A DNA stretch of 63,890 nt from Fidelibacterota bacterium (GTDB lineage Bacteria; Fidelibacterota; Marinisomatia; Marinisomatales; UBA1611): contig JADHUI010000013.1 of NCBI GenBank assembly GCA_016784605.1, forward strand, positions 1 to 63,890, in the 5' to 3' direction. This document shows, piece after piece, positions 17,338 through 25,983 of the stretch. The notes below the pieces were generated by a model. It did not search any database. It was not told the DNA's origin and saw nothing but the letters and a program-made list of their open reading frames with translations. The first letter of the stretch is position 1. Each line of letters opens with the position of its first letter. The translations under genes were made by a program, and so were the position numbers.

Positions 17338-17488
17338 CAAATTAGGCTAAAGCCCTGTTCTTTCATATCCACCAACCCCAAGCTAAAGCATGGGGTAAAC
17401 GCTAGTATTATAAGAGAAATTCTTACTCCGTCCTTTAGGTCGGGGAATAACCTTCGACAAAAAGGCATGGGGCTTTAGCCCCTATTTG
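17338..17488. repeat. Palindromic BIME/REP-like element between permease genes
   Basis: Four short palindromes lie in the 187-base gap. The outer two are inverted copies of one another: CAAATTAGGCTAAAGCCC (17338-17355) and the reverse complement of CAAATAGGGGCTAAAGCC (17466-17488). Inner hairpins are CCCCA-AGCTAAAGCA-TGGGG (17376-17395) and CTCCG..CGGGG (17426-17445). GGGGCTTTAGCCCC at 17469-17482 is a perfect one. There is no ORF. This resembles a REP doublet or a small non-autonomous element; its RNA could fold strongly and lower expression of the genes behind it. Confidence 0.75.
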
Positions 17489-17499
17489 AAGCGGACTCA

Positions 17500-18582
17500 A
17501 TGAGCAAACAAAAACAGAATACAGAACACGTTTCTATATCGATTAATCGTCGGCGGTGGCTAAAATTCAAAGGGTTAAAACGTGGCTATTATTCCTTTGT
17601 TACGCTACTTACTTTATACGGTATATCCTTTTTATTACCTGTGCTGATTAATAGTAAAGCATTAGTCGTTCAATATGAAGGTGAATACTTTTTCCCTGCC
17701 ATTCTTGAACTTATGCCTGGCATGGCATCTTATTATCCAGGACAACAATTTGGGCAGGATGTTCCAGGGGAAGCGAATTATCGACATCTTCAAAAAGAGT
17801 GGGAGTCTGGGACGGACAATTGGGTAATCATGCCTGTCTATCCTTATAATCCTTACGAAGATATTACGACGGAAGGGAACAAAATGTATGAAGCGCCATC
17901 TCGTAAACATTGGCTTGGGACAGACAATACAGGGCGTGATGTATTTGCGCGATTATTTTATGCTTTCAATATTTCTATTTCATTTGCGTTGATTCTCACT
18001 TTTGTCAATTATGTGCTGGGAATTAGCATTGGGGGCGCCATGGGATTCTTTGGCGGGAAGGTGGATTTGTTCGCTCAACGCATTATTGAAATATGGTCCA
18101 GTTTGCCCATGCTTTTTGTCATTATTATTATGAGTTCCATCATTCGCCCATCCTTCTTTTTATTGATTTTCATTTATACCATGGTGAATTGGATTTTCTT
18201 AACCTATTACATGCGAGCAGAATTTTATCGAGAAAAAGCCAAAGATTATGTGAGTGCGGCGATTTCCATGGGTCAACGAAATCGAACCATTATTTTTAAG
18301 CATATTTTACCTAATTCATTGGTGCCAGTGATAACCTATTTCCCATTTTCGGTTGTAGGTGGAATTTCCATGCTTGTAGGATTAGATTATTTGGGATTTG
18401 GTTTACCGCCACCCACACCAAGTTGGGGACAAATGTTAGATGTTGGACTCCAGAATGTAAGCAAATGGTGGATGGTATTTTCTCCGGTTGTTGCACAGTT
18501 TTTGACCTTGCTCGCTATCGTCTTTATTGGTGAAGGTGTCCGAGAAGCGTTTGACCCTAAAGTGTATTCGAGATTGAGATAA
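17500..18582 (+). CDS. Oligopeptide ABC transporter permease (YejE-like)
   Basis: 360 aa. The N-terminus RRRWLKFKGLKRGYYSFVTLLTLYGISFLLP is typical of YejE-like permeases. A periplasmic stretch follows, then HWLGTDNTGRDVFARLFYAF and a DppC-type core with five helices. The EAA-like loop reads YVSAAISMGQRNRTIIFKHILPNSLVPVI. LDYLGFGLPPPTPSWGQML near the end is a family signature. It pairs with the permease upstream to form the membrane channel. Its last base is shared with the ATG of the next gene (AATGAG), so translation is coupled to the first ATPase. The palindromic element upstream separates it from the first permease. Confidence 0.93.
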   Translation: MSKQKQNTEHVSISINRRRWLKFKGLKRGYYSFVTLLTLYGISFLLPVLINSKALVVQYEGEYFFPAILELMPGMASYYPGQQFGQDVPGEANYRHLQKEWESGTDNWVIMPVYPYNPYEDITTEGNKMYEAPSRKHWLGTDNTGRDVFARLFYAFNISISFALILTFVNYVLGISIGGAMGFFGGKVDLFAQRIIEIWSSLPMLFVIIIMSSIIRPSFFLLIFIYTMVNWIFLTYYMRAEFYREKAKDYVSAAISMGQRNRTIIFKHILPNSLVPVITYFPFSVVGGISMLVGLDYLGFGLPPPTPSWGQMLDVGLQNVSKWWMVFSPVVAQFLTLLAIVFIGEGVREAFDPKVYSRLR

Positions 18583-20051
18583 TGAGCGAAATTTTATTAT
18601 CCATCAAAAAACTTAAAACGCGATTCAAAGTCGGGAAAGACTGGGCGACTGCAGTCAATGGTATAAGTCTCGATATTTTCAAAGGGGAAACCTTAGGCAT
18701 TGTAGGCGAATCTGGCTCAGGAAAATCTGTGTCTGTTTTATCTTTGATACAATTGATTCCAAATCCACCGGGAGAAGTCTCAGAAGGAACCATTACTTTT
18801 AAGGGTGAAACCATTTTTGATGGGGATGAATTAGCTTCAATCCGGGAAAAACCTGAATTTAAATATTTTAACGATTTAAAAGGAAAGAAGCGTTCTTGGG
18901 TTTCCCGTGCCTTTTTCTTTGGGTGGCTTGGGTTTCATTTTCTATTGGGAATACCCGGAATAATTGCTTTTTTAATTTCATTCTTTTTGGATGCTTTTAT
19001 TGCAATTAAACTTTTCTTTTCTTCGCCACAAAAAGAATCCATGGAATCCTATCGAGAAGCTATGTATAAACGGATGCGACATTTTCGTGGTCGCGACATT
19101 GCCATGATTTTCCAAGAGCCTATGACATCTTTGAATCCGGTTTACACCGTTGGAATGCAGGTGAGCGAATCCATCAAACCGAAAGATTTTATTGATTATG
19201 TGAAAGATCATATCATCGGAAAAGGGAAATCTCTCCCAACAATTTCTGTCGAAAATCGGATTAAAATTTCACTTGGAACCAGTGGTGTATTTTTCTTGAT
19301 GGAACAATTAGGCGCTGGGTGGACATTTGAGTTTATTCCTTCGCTCATGTCTATTATTTATGGTGGAATCCTACCAAGTATTGTGGCCTTGGCTTATTTA
19401 GGACTCAATAAATTGATCCCGGGTGATTATCGGATTATCAGTGAAAAATTATTTCAAGATGGCGTTCAACTCCTCCGTCGAGTAGGAATCCCGGATGCTG
19501 AAAAACGAATGTCAGATTATCCCCATCAATTTTCGGGTGGAATGCGTCAACGGGTTATGATTGCTATGGCGCTGGCAAAAAATCCATCTCTGCTTATTGC
19601 AGATGAACCAACCACTGCATTGGATGTAACGATTCAAGCACAAATATTGGATCTCATGTTGGAATTGAAAGAAGAAAACACAGATGCAGCGGTTGTATTA
19701 ATTACCCACGATTTGGCAGTTGTGGCGGAAACCTGCGAGCGCGTTATTGTTATGTATGGGGGCGAAATTCAAGAAGTGGCGAATGTGAAAGAATTATTCA
19801 AAAATCCTAAACATCCTTATACCATAGGATTACTCAATTCCATCCCCAGACCGGATCAAGGGAAAGAGCAAGAGCGCTTGGAAACCATTCGTGGAATGGT
19901 GCCAAATATTTTAGATATGCCCAAAGGATGCAAATTTTGCACCCGATGCGATTTAGCGGAAGATAAATGCGAAACAGAGAATCCAACATTGCAAAATATG
20001 GGAAATGGACATTTTGTGCGATGCCATTTCATCGATGAAGCTGGAGCTTAA
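18582..20051 (+). CDS. Oligopeptide ABC transporter ATPase with two hydrophobic insertions (OppD-like)
   Basis: 489 aa, about 150 more than an ordinary OppD/DppD. Walker A is GESGSGKS (42-49), Q-loop Q178 in MIFQEPMTSLNP, signature FSGGMRQR (317-324), Walker B LLIADEPTTALD (337-348), and the C-terminal oligopeptide Cys motif is present (CKFCTRCDLAEDKC). All catalytic parts look intact. The surplus is two inserts: about 91-168, with a strongly hydrophobic 108-147 (FFFGWLGFHFLLGIPG...FLISFFLDAFIAIKLFF), and about 198-290, with hydrophobic 232-278 (SGVFFLMEQLGAGW...LMSIIYGGILPSIVALAYLGL). ABC ATPases are normally soluble, so these would tie the subunit to the membrane (inference). It abuts the next ATPase gene with a 2-base gap. 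Confidence 0.92.
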   Translation: MSEILLSIKKLKTRFKVGKDWATAVNGISLDIFKGETLGIVGESGSGKSVSVLSLIQLIPNPPGEVSEGTITFKGETIFDGDELASIREKPEFKYFNDLKGKKRSWVSRAFFFGWLGFHFLLGIPGIIAFLISFFLDAFIAIKLFFSSPQKESMESYREAMYKRMRHFRGRDIAMIFQEPMTSLNPVYTVGMQVSESIKPKDFIDYVKDHIIGKGKSLPTISVENRIKISLGTSGVFFLMEQLGAGWTFEFIPSLMSIIYGGILPSIVALAYLGLNKLIPGDYRIISEKLFQDGVQLLRRVGIPDAEKRMSDYPHQFSGGMRQRVMIAMALAKNPSLLIADEPTTALDVTIQAQILDLMLELKEENTDAAVVLITHDLAVVAETCERVIVMYGGEIQEVANVKELFKNPKHPYTIGLLNSIPRPDQGKEQERLETIRGMVPNILDMPKGCKFCTRCDLAEDKCETENPTLQNMGNGHFVRCHFIDEAGA

Positions 20052-20053
20052 TC

Positions 20054-21061
20054 ATGAGCCAAAAACCTGTTGTTGACGTTAAAAATCTAAAAGTTCATTT
20101 CCCCATTCATGGTGGCGTTATTTCCAAAAAAGTGGGAACGGTAAAAGCGGTGGATGGAATATCCTTTTCCATTGGGCGTAGAGAAATTGTGGGATTAGTT
20201 GGCGAGTCTGGTTGCGGAAAAACGACCGTTGGACGTGCTATGATAAATATTCTTCATCATGTGGCACCGGATGTGGAAATTGATGGAGAAATTTTGTATC
20301 ATTTTGGAGATGAGACCGTTGATTTCGCAAAGTTAACATCTCGTGAAGTCCGGAAATATAGATCACGCGTTCAAATGATTTTTCAAGATCCGTATGCGTC
20401 ATTAAATCCACGTATGACTGTGAGCCAAATTATTGAAGAACCTTTAAAACTCCATACAAATCAGACTGAAAATGAGCGACGGAATACAGTCATTAATTTA
20501 TTAGAAAAGGTGGGATTGCAAGCGGTTCATGCTGATCGTTTCCCACATGAATTTTCTGGAGGACAAAGACAACGTGTTGGCATTGCCCGCGCTTTAGCCA
20601 CAAATCCAGATTTGATTATTTGCGATGAACCTGTTTCTGCTTTGGATGTGTCCATTCAAGCACAGGTCATCAATTTAATGATGGATATTCAAAAGGAATT
20701 TGACGTATCCTTTTTATTCATTGCTCATGATTTATCTGTTGTAGAGCACATTTCGGATAAAATTGCGGTGATGTATCTGGGAAATCTCATGGAATTTGGT
20801 CCAGCGAAACAAGTCTATCATCATCCAAAGCATCCTTATAGCACAGCATTATTATCTGCCGTGCCTATTCCAGATCCGGAACAAAAAAATCGACAAAGAA
20901 TTGTGTTAGAAGGGGATGTGCCAACGCCAATAAATAAACCGTCAGGGTGTAGTTTCCGGACGCGCTGTCCTGTTGCGGAAGATAAGTGTGCAGAATCTAT
21001 ACCCCATTTGAAAGAATTAGATCCAAATCATTGGGTTGCTTGTCCTATCGTAGCAGATTAA
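20054..21061 (+). CDS. Oligopeptide ABC transporter ATPase (OppF-like)
   Basis: 335 aa, ordinary length. Walker [11 protein letters not shown]-loop [16 protein letters not shown], signature [16 protein letters not shown], Walker [16 protein letters not shown]-loop [11 protein letters not shown], and the OppF-type C-terminal motif [15 protein letters not shown] that may hold an Fe-S cluster or zinc. It is the partner of the insert-bearing ATPase. In E. coli Yej the two ATPase halves are fused in YejF; here they are separate genes. The ATG at 20054 lies 2 bases after the previous stop. Confidence 0.95.
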   Translation: MSQKPVVDVKNLKVHFPIHGGVISKKVGTVKAVDGISFSIGRREIVGLVGESGCGKTTVGRAMINILHHVAPDVEIDGEILYHFGDETVDFAKLTSREVRKYRSRVQMIFQDPYASLNPRMTVSQIIEEPLKLHTNQTENERRNTVINLLEKVGLQAVHADRFPHEFSGGQRQRVGIARALATNPDLIICDEPVSALDVSIQAQVINLMMDIQKEFDVSFLFIAHDLSVVEHISDKIAVMYLGNLMEFGPAKQVYHHPKHPYSTALLSAVPIPDPEQKNRQRIVLEGDVPTPINKPSGCSFRTRCPVAEDKCAESIPHLKELDPNHWVACPIVAD

Positions 21062-21108
21062 TTTGAAGCGATCAATAAATAACAAAACATGATTAGGGAA
21101 GAAAAAAA

Positions 21109-22800
21109 ATGAAATACAACGACTATCCATACCACAGAATAGATATTGAATCATTTCGTGCTAATATGGACGAATGGCGAAAAGTATTTAATGAAGCAGA
21201 ATCTGCTGAAACTCAATCTGAGATTATCCAAAAAGTAGATGCTTTTTCAAGGGAATATTCATCCTACCAAGCGATTGCAAGTTTAAACTATAATCGGAAT
21301 GTAAATGATGAAGATGCAAAAGCAGAAAAAGAATATTATGATTCACTTGGACCACAAATGTCTGAAATTGGAAATGCATTTGATAAAGATTTAGTGGCTT
21401 CAAAATTCAGACATGAATTGGAAGAAAAATGGGGAAAGCAATATTTTAAACAAATCGAAATGGATTTAAAAACATTCGATCCTAAAATTATGGATATGAT
21501 GTTGGAAGAAACTAAATTAAGAAACGAATACACACAACTTATTGCCAGTGCACAAGTTGAGTTTCAAGGCAAAACATATAACCTTGCTGGCTTAGGTCCA
21601 TTTCATAAAGATTCAAATCGAGAGATACGAAAAACATCTTATGCAGCCCGTTTAGATTGGTTTCAAGGTCATGCCGATACGTTTGATGAATTGTATGATA
21701 AATTGGTAAAACTACGTCATAAAATCGCCACAACGTTGGGATATGAAACCTTTACGGAATTAGGTTATCTTCGGATGGGTCGAAGTGATTATGGCCCCGA
21801 AGAAGTGGCAAACTTCCGTCAGCAAATTATAGATTATGTTGTCCCAATTGTGGCTAAGCTCAAGGAACAACGCCAAGAAATATTAGATTTGGATCATTTA
21901 TATTTTTATGATGGCATTAATTATAAAGAAGGGGACCCAAAACCAAAAGGGACGCCGGATGATTTAGTGAATAAAGCGGTAAAAATGTATGATGAATTAT
22001 CGCCAGAAACGGGAGACTTCTTCCATAAAATGGTGGACGAAGATTTGATGGATTTAGTGAACCGTGATGGGAAAATGGCTGGCGGATTTTGCACCGGATT
22101 TCCCAAATATGAACGGCCTTACATCTTTTCAAATTTCAATGGTACGGACCATGACGTTGTTGTGTTAACACACGAAGCAGGTCATGCATTTCAAAGCTAT
22201 GAATCTCGGAAGCAACCGCTTGTATCATATTTATGGCCAACCATGGAAGCAGCAGAAATTCATTCCATGAGCATGGAATTTATCACATGGCCTTGGATGG
22301 ATTTATTTTTTGAAGAAGAAACGGATCGATTTAAATACAAACATTTGGCCGGTGCATTATCGTTTTTGCCTTACGGTGCGTGTGTGGACCATTTCCAGCA
22401 TTGGGTTTACGAAAACCCCGAAGCTACGCCCCAAGATCGTAAAGATAAATGGAAGGAATTAGAATCTCAATATCGTCCAGGGCAAGATTATGATGGAATG
22501 CCTTTCCCTGAAAGTGGAGCCTTATGGCAACAACAACTCCATATTTATCAAATGCCATTTTATTATATTGATTATACATTGGCGCAAACATGTGCATTCC
22601 AATTTTGGATGAGATTTAATAAGGAAGATGAACAAGCGTGGAATGATTATTTGAAATTATGTCAAGCGGGTGGAAGTATGCCCTTTTCTGATTTGGTGGA
22701 ATTGGCCGGACTAGAATCGCCCTTTAAATCGGGAACATTAAAAGATGTGGCTAATGAAATATTTGAATGGCTCGAAACAATTAATGTGAAAGAGTTGTAA
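21109..22800 (+). CDS. pepF: Oligoendopeptidase F (M3B metallopeptidase)
   Basis: 563 aa. The zinc motif HEAGH is at 355-359 in VVVLTHEAGHAFQSYES; the third ligand is probably the glutamate of MEAAEIHSMSME about 25 residues later. The N-terminal helical part and the C-terminal QTCAFQFWMRF are M3B features. It has no signal peptide, so it works in the cytoplasm, cutting peptides of about 7-17 residues. It follows the peptide transporter by 47 bases with its own AGGGAAG site, so the import of peptides and their cleavage appear to be one unit. Confidence 0.94.
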   Translation: MKYNDYPYHRIDIESFRANMDEWRKVFNEAESAETQSEIIQKVDAFSREYSSYQAIASLNYNRNVNDEDAKAEKEYYDSLGPQMSEIGNAFDKDLVASKFRHELEEKWGKQYFKQIEMDLKTFDPKIMDMMLEETKLRNEYTQLIASAQVEFQGKTYNLAGLGPFHKDSNREIRKTSYAARLDWFQGHADTFDELYDKLVKLRHKIATTLGYETFTELGYLRMGRSDYGPEEVANFRQQIIDYVVPIVAKLKEQRQEILDLDHLYFYDGINYKEGDPKPKGTPDDLVNKAVKMYDELSPETGDFFHKMVDEDLMDLVNRDGKMAGGFCTGFPKYERPYIFSNFNGTDHDVVVLTHEAGHAFQSYESRKQPLVSYLWPTMEAAEIHSMSMEFITWPWMDLFFEEETDRFKYKHLAGALSFLPYGACVDHFQHWVYENPEATPQDRKDKWKELESQYRPGQDYDGMPFPESGALWQQQLHIYQMPFYYIDYTLAQTCAFQFWMRFNKEDEQAWNDYLKLCQAGGSMPFSDLVELAGLESPFKSGTLKDVANEIFEWLETINVKEL

Positions 22801-23154
22801 TTGAAGCACATTATATTTATCAGTTTTTTATTTTCTTTTATTATGGGGCAACAGAAAGTTTCTCATGAAGCTAAATTGTGGAAAAGTGTCTTTATATTTC
22901 AGAGCCATCAAAAAATGGCACCATCCATGTATATTGATGATGTAGATGGTTTTTTAATGAATAAAGCAGATAACGAATGTTCTGATATTATGGATATTAT
23001 TGAGCATAAACCTGTTGATAAAACTTCACTCAATGCAACAACAAATGAGTTAGAATCAACAATTGAAGCTATAAATAATGGTCCACACACATTCCCAATT
23101 AAAAAGAAAGAACCCTCAATATATAAAATGAATTATTTTTCATCTTCGTCCTGA
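22801..23154 (+). CDS. Small exported unknown protein
   Basis: 117 aa from a TTG placed immediately after the pepF stop; no ATG is nearby in frame, and the signal peptide KHIIFISFLFSFIMGQQ fits this start and resembles other signal peptides in the window. The rest is acidic and polar with no family I know (a repeated DIMDI stretch, then KKKEPSIYKMNYFSSSS at the end). The last 22 bases overlap the convergent gene at 23133. It may be read through from pepF. Confidence 0.55.
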   Translation: MKHIIFISFLFSFIMGQQKVSHEAKLWKSVFIFQSHQKMAPSMYIDDVDGFLMNKADNECSDIMDIIEHKPVDKTSLNATTNELESTIEAINNGPHTFPIKKKEPSIYKMNYFSSSS

Positions 23155-23363
23155 TAATCAGGTTCAATATCTAATTCCTTAAATATAGTTTTAGCTATTT
23201 GATCGGCTATTTCATCTTCTTGATACTTTAATTGTCGCAATTCTTCCCAAGATTGGAGTAGAATGGCAAAATCTTCTTCATGGGAAAATATTTCATCTAA
23301 TATGGGTGATGGAACAAAAAAGTCCCGTAAGCGCTCATACATTTCTAATCGTGTACTATCCAT
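23133..23363 (-). CDS. Small acidic unknown protein
   Basis: 76 aa, predicted almost all helical and strongly acidic (LRDFFVPSPILDEIFSHEEDF..., ending YQDEDEK). It has no signal or membrane helix and no family I can name. It is convergent with, and overlaps by 22 bases, the small exported protein gene. The ribosome site is weak. The alternative is a chance ORF, but composition looks like real protein and it fills an otherwise empty stretch. Confidence 0.5.
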   Translation of the reverse strand: MDSTRLEMYERLRDFFVPSPILDEIFSHEEDFAILLQSWEELRQLKYQEDEIADQIAKTIFKELDIEPDYQDEDEK

Positions 23364-23479
23364 AGGGTAAAAATACAGATATTTTGTTGAATATAAAAAA
23401 GAAGACCTCTAACCGATTAATTCTTGTATCATATCAATTATTATTATTAATATTGAAATATCTTGTTTAGGAGTCCAAA

Positions 23480-25093
23480 ATGAAAAATTATTTAATCTAT
23501 TATTTGAGTATATTATTATTCGCATCGTCTTTTTTATATGGAGATAGAGGTTATTTTCGCCAACAGCAAGAATCAACAACTCATATTTTAGATGGATTTG
23601 ATTCTAAAACAATTTCAACAAATACAATGTCCATTAATTTGACAAATGTTAATAGTCTGAATTGGTTCATCGAAGGATCTTACATAGGAGTAGAGTGGTT
23701 AAGTGGGAATAATTACCTTGTTTTTACCCATGGACTATGGTTGACTGGAATGGCGGACGATTCGTTAATAGGCACAACTTCCAGTTGGGGACTGGCTTAT
23801 TCTCCCGGTCCGATTATAGACGGACAAGCGGCCATGATTGCACAACCAAATGATTCTACGGAATATAGAATTTATCATATAGATCAAAATAGTGGCCCCG
23901 GTGATTCCGATTATGATGAATGGCCTGTGCATTGGGGAGCACCCAGTAATCCTGATGGGTCACCTAAAATCTATGGAGACCAAACGGCCTTTATGATTTA
24001 TAATGATGCTCATCCTAGCGTAGAGCTAAGAGGTCTTCCAGAATCCGATGCAACTCCAATTGAGATCCATGAAACGGTTTGGTCTTATGATGAAAATGTA
24101 AATCTAGCAGTTTTGGACCAAACAATATTTTTTCGTTATCAACTTTTTAATCGAGGAAGTACTGATATAAATGAAGCTTCTTTAGCGCTTTGGACAGATT
24201 TAGACATTTATCATGCATCTGCTAATTGGGGCGGTTATAACACCAATGGAAATTATGCGTATAACTATCTTTATCAAGATGGGTATGATGGATATATACC
24301 TCGGGCAATTGCATATGTTTTGTTGCAGGGGCCACTTGCCGAGCAAAATGGTGAAACGGGGATTGCATTTGGGCATCAATATTCAGATAAAACTAATCTG
24401 GGAACAACAGCAAGTTGGTTTATTGTAGACGATTCTCCTCCTGTTGGAGATGGTGATATTTTGGGTGTATTCCCAGATGAATTGGAACAACTTAGAAATA
24501 TTACTCTAGGTTTAATGCCAAACGGTGATCCGATTGTGCATCCGATTACGGGTGAAATAACACCCTATACTCATGATGGAAACCCGGCAACGGGTGAAGG
24601 ATGGCTTTGGGCTGGTGGGGCTGGTGGCGGTGCTGGATTTGTTTCTTCAAGCTCAAATTATGATTTATTTTCTGGAGATTCTACTGAAGCCATTTATGCG
24701 ATGGTTGTAGCCTTGGGGGACTCTTTTAGTGATGCATTAGTCAACCTAGAAAATCAAGTAATGGATTTGAGAGATTGGTGGGAAGAAAACCAGTTAGATA
24801 TATACGATGAAAATTATGAACAAATCCCAGATTCCTTTGAATTATTAAATGCATACCCAAATCCATTTAATCCGACGACAAATATTCAAATTAATGTAAG
24901 GTCAGAAAGTGATATTTCACTACAAATATTGGACATTTCAGGAAGAACAGTGGAAACACTTTTAAATGGTATCGTACCTATGGGAAGACAGGATATTCAA
25001 TGGAATCCCCAGAATCATGCGAGTGGAATATATTTTATTCACCTTACTTCAAAGCATAAATCACAGTCTAAAAAAATAGTTTATTTGAAATAA
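23480..25093 (+). CDS. Secreted protein with T9SS sorting tail
   Basis: 537 aa, preceded by TTAGGAGTCC as a good ribosome site. Signal peptide 1-21 (YLIYYLSILLFASSFLYG). The central part (TMSINLTNVNSLNWFIEGS..., HGLWLTGMADDSL, WPVHWGAPSNPDGSPKIYGDQTAFMIYNDA, SLALWTDLDIYHAS) matches a recurring Marinimicrobia/Ignavibacteria secreted family of unknown function, predicted all-beta. The tail from about residue 455 is a T9SS type A sorting domain (AYPNPFNPTTNIQI, ILDISGRTVETLL, ASGIYFIHL). The product is probably exported to the surface or released. It lies alone between two gaps. Confidence 0.88.
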   Translation: MKNYLIYYLSILLFASSFLYGDRGYFRQQQESTTHILDGFDSKTISTNTMSINLTNVNSLNWFIEGSYIGVEWLSGNNYLVFTHGLWLTGMADDSLIGTTSSWGLAYSPGPIIDGQAAMIAQPNDSTEYRIYHIDQNSGPGDSDYDEWPVHWGAPSNPDGSPKIYGDQTAFMIYNDAHPSVELRGLPESDATPIEIHETVWSYDENVNLAVLDQTIFFRYQLFNRGSTDINEASLALWTDLDIYHASANWGGYNTNGNYAYNYLYQDGYDGYIPRAIAYVLLQGPLAEQNGETGIAFGHQYSDKTNLGTTASWFIVDDSPPVGDGDILGVFPDELEQLRNITLGLMPNGDPIVHPITGEITPYTHDGNPATGEGWLWAGGAGGGAGFVSSSSNYDLFSGDSTEAIYAMVVALGDSFSDALVNLENQVMDLRDWWEENQLDIYDENYEQIPDSFELLNAYPNPFNPTTNIQINVRSESDISLQILDISGRTVETLLNGIVPMGRQDIQWNPQNHASGIYFIHLTSKHKSQSKKIVYLK

Positions 25094-25110
25094 TCATCAT
25101 CATCATCATC
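25093..25110 (+). repeat. ATC x6 microsatellite
   Basis: Six copies of ATC directly after the coding end of the T9SS cargo gene. The remaining gap to 25235 is AT-rich and shows no clear promoter. The copy number could vary between strains. Confidence 0.8.
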
Positions 25111-25234
25111 GATTGATTTCTAAATAGTAGCATTTAATAAGCAGATAACTTTAAACTATTTGTAGAAGTCATATTTACCGCTTGATTAGAGAGCATCAAC
25201 CCTTTAAAATTCAACCTAAATTTTGAGATAAATA

Positions 25235-25675
25235 ATGCGTTCAAATACAAAAATACTCTTATCCTTACTCTTTCTTTTCGTTGGGTCTGAAACACTCTCG
25301 GCAAATTATGCGTTTAAAAAGAAGATTAAAAATGTCTGTAAATCTTATCGCATCACAGTAGATGCATCCAAGTTTGACTTAAATCAAGATACTTTTTCTA
25401 TGACATTAGAAAGTGGTAGGAATGATTTTGAAATGTTTATGCTGGTTGGTTTTGCTGCTGCTGGACAAGCGGTGGCCCATCAAAAAGAAATGGGATTAGC
25501 CAATGCTTATACTCCATCAACGGTGGAAGTAAGTGTTTTGGTTCCTGTCTCAAAAGGAGAATTCAGCACATTTATCGCGAGTTGTGATTCCAAATTAGCC
25601 ATATCATTGGCAGAGGGTACCACAGACTCATCAGACTTCATGAAAACAATCATGGAAAAAATGGAAATACTATAA
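25235..25675 (+). CDS. Exported unknown protein
   Basis: 146 aa, signal peptide 1-23 (KILLSLLFLFVGSETLSA). The mature part has two cysteines (NVCKSYRI and ASCDSKL), a glycine/alanine-rich hydrophobic segment in the middle (MLVGFAAAGQAVAHQKEMGLA) and a predicted beta strand pattern after it (VEVSVLVPVSKGEFSTFIASC). I do not recognise a family. It lies 9 bases before a DUF350-like gene, with GGAG in between, so both are probably co-transcribed and may act together at the inner membrane. Confidence 0.65.
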   Translation: MRSNTKILLSLLFLFVGSETLSANYAFKKKIKNVCKSYRITVDASKFDLNQDTFSMTLESGRNDFEMFMLVGFAAAGQAVAHQKEMGLANAYTPSTVEVSVLVPVSKGEFSTFIASCDSKLAISLAEGTTDSSDFMKTIMEKMEIL

Positions 25676-25684
25676 GGAGATACT

Positions 25685-25924
25685 ATGCTACAAGATCCAA
25701 ATTCATTAATGGGAATATTAACACAATACGGCCGTGCAGTCGGTTGGTCCATAGCTGCTGCTGTGGGATTTGCTTTTGGCGTGGGAATCGCCTTGAAAGT
25801 ATTTGATTGGCTGTCATCTGATATTGATGAATGGGAAGAAATCAAAAAAGGAAATATGGGTGTAGCCCTTATTTTTATTTCACTGATTGTGATGGTTGGT
25901 TTACTCGTTCATAAAGTGATTTAA
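25685..25924 (+). CDS. DUF350-like small membrane protein
   Basis: 79 aa with two helices (about 19-41 and 58-78) joined by KVFDWLSSDIDEWEEIKKGNMGVAL. The FD..S..DE.EEIKKGN.(A/G)VA pattern is that of one half of a DUF350/UPF0719 (YjfL-like) protein. The role of the family is unclear; some members are next to envelope-stress or polyamine genes. A ribosome site (AAGGAGATACT) precedes it. Confidence 0.75.
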   Translation: MLQDPNSLMGILTQYGRAVGWSIAAAVGFAFGVGIALKVFDWLSSDIDEWEEIKKGNMGVALIFISLIVMVGLLVHKVI

Positions 25925-25951
25925 ACGAATACACTCAATCAAAAAAAATGG

Positions 25952-25983
25952 AAAGCCTTCTACTAAGCGTGGAAGGCTTTTTT
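25952..25983. terminator. Bidirectional terminator between convergent genes
   Basis: AAAGCCTTC (25952-25960) pairs with GAAGGCTTT (25972-25980), followed by Ts on the plus strand. It lies between the DUF350-like gene and the convergent kinase fusion, whose stop codon overlaps its end. The stem resembles that at 5269. Confidence 0.85.

Noticed and set aside
25093-25110. ATC repeat as part of a CRISPR array or phase-variation switch
   Set aside because: Only 18 bases, no spacers, and it lies after the stop codon of the previous gene.
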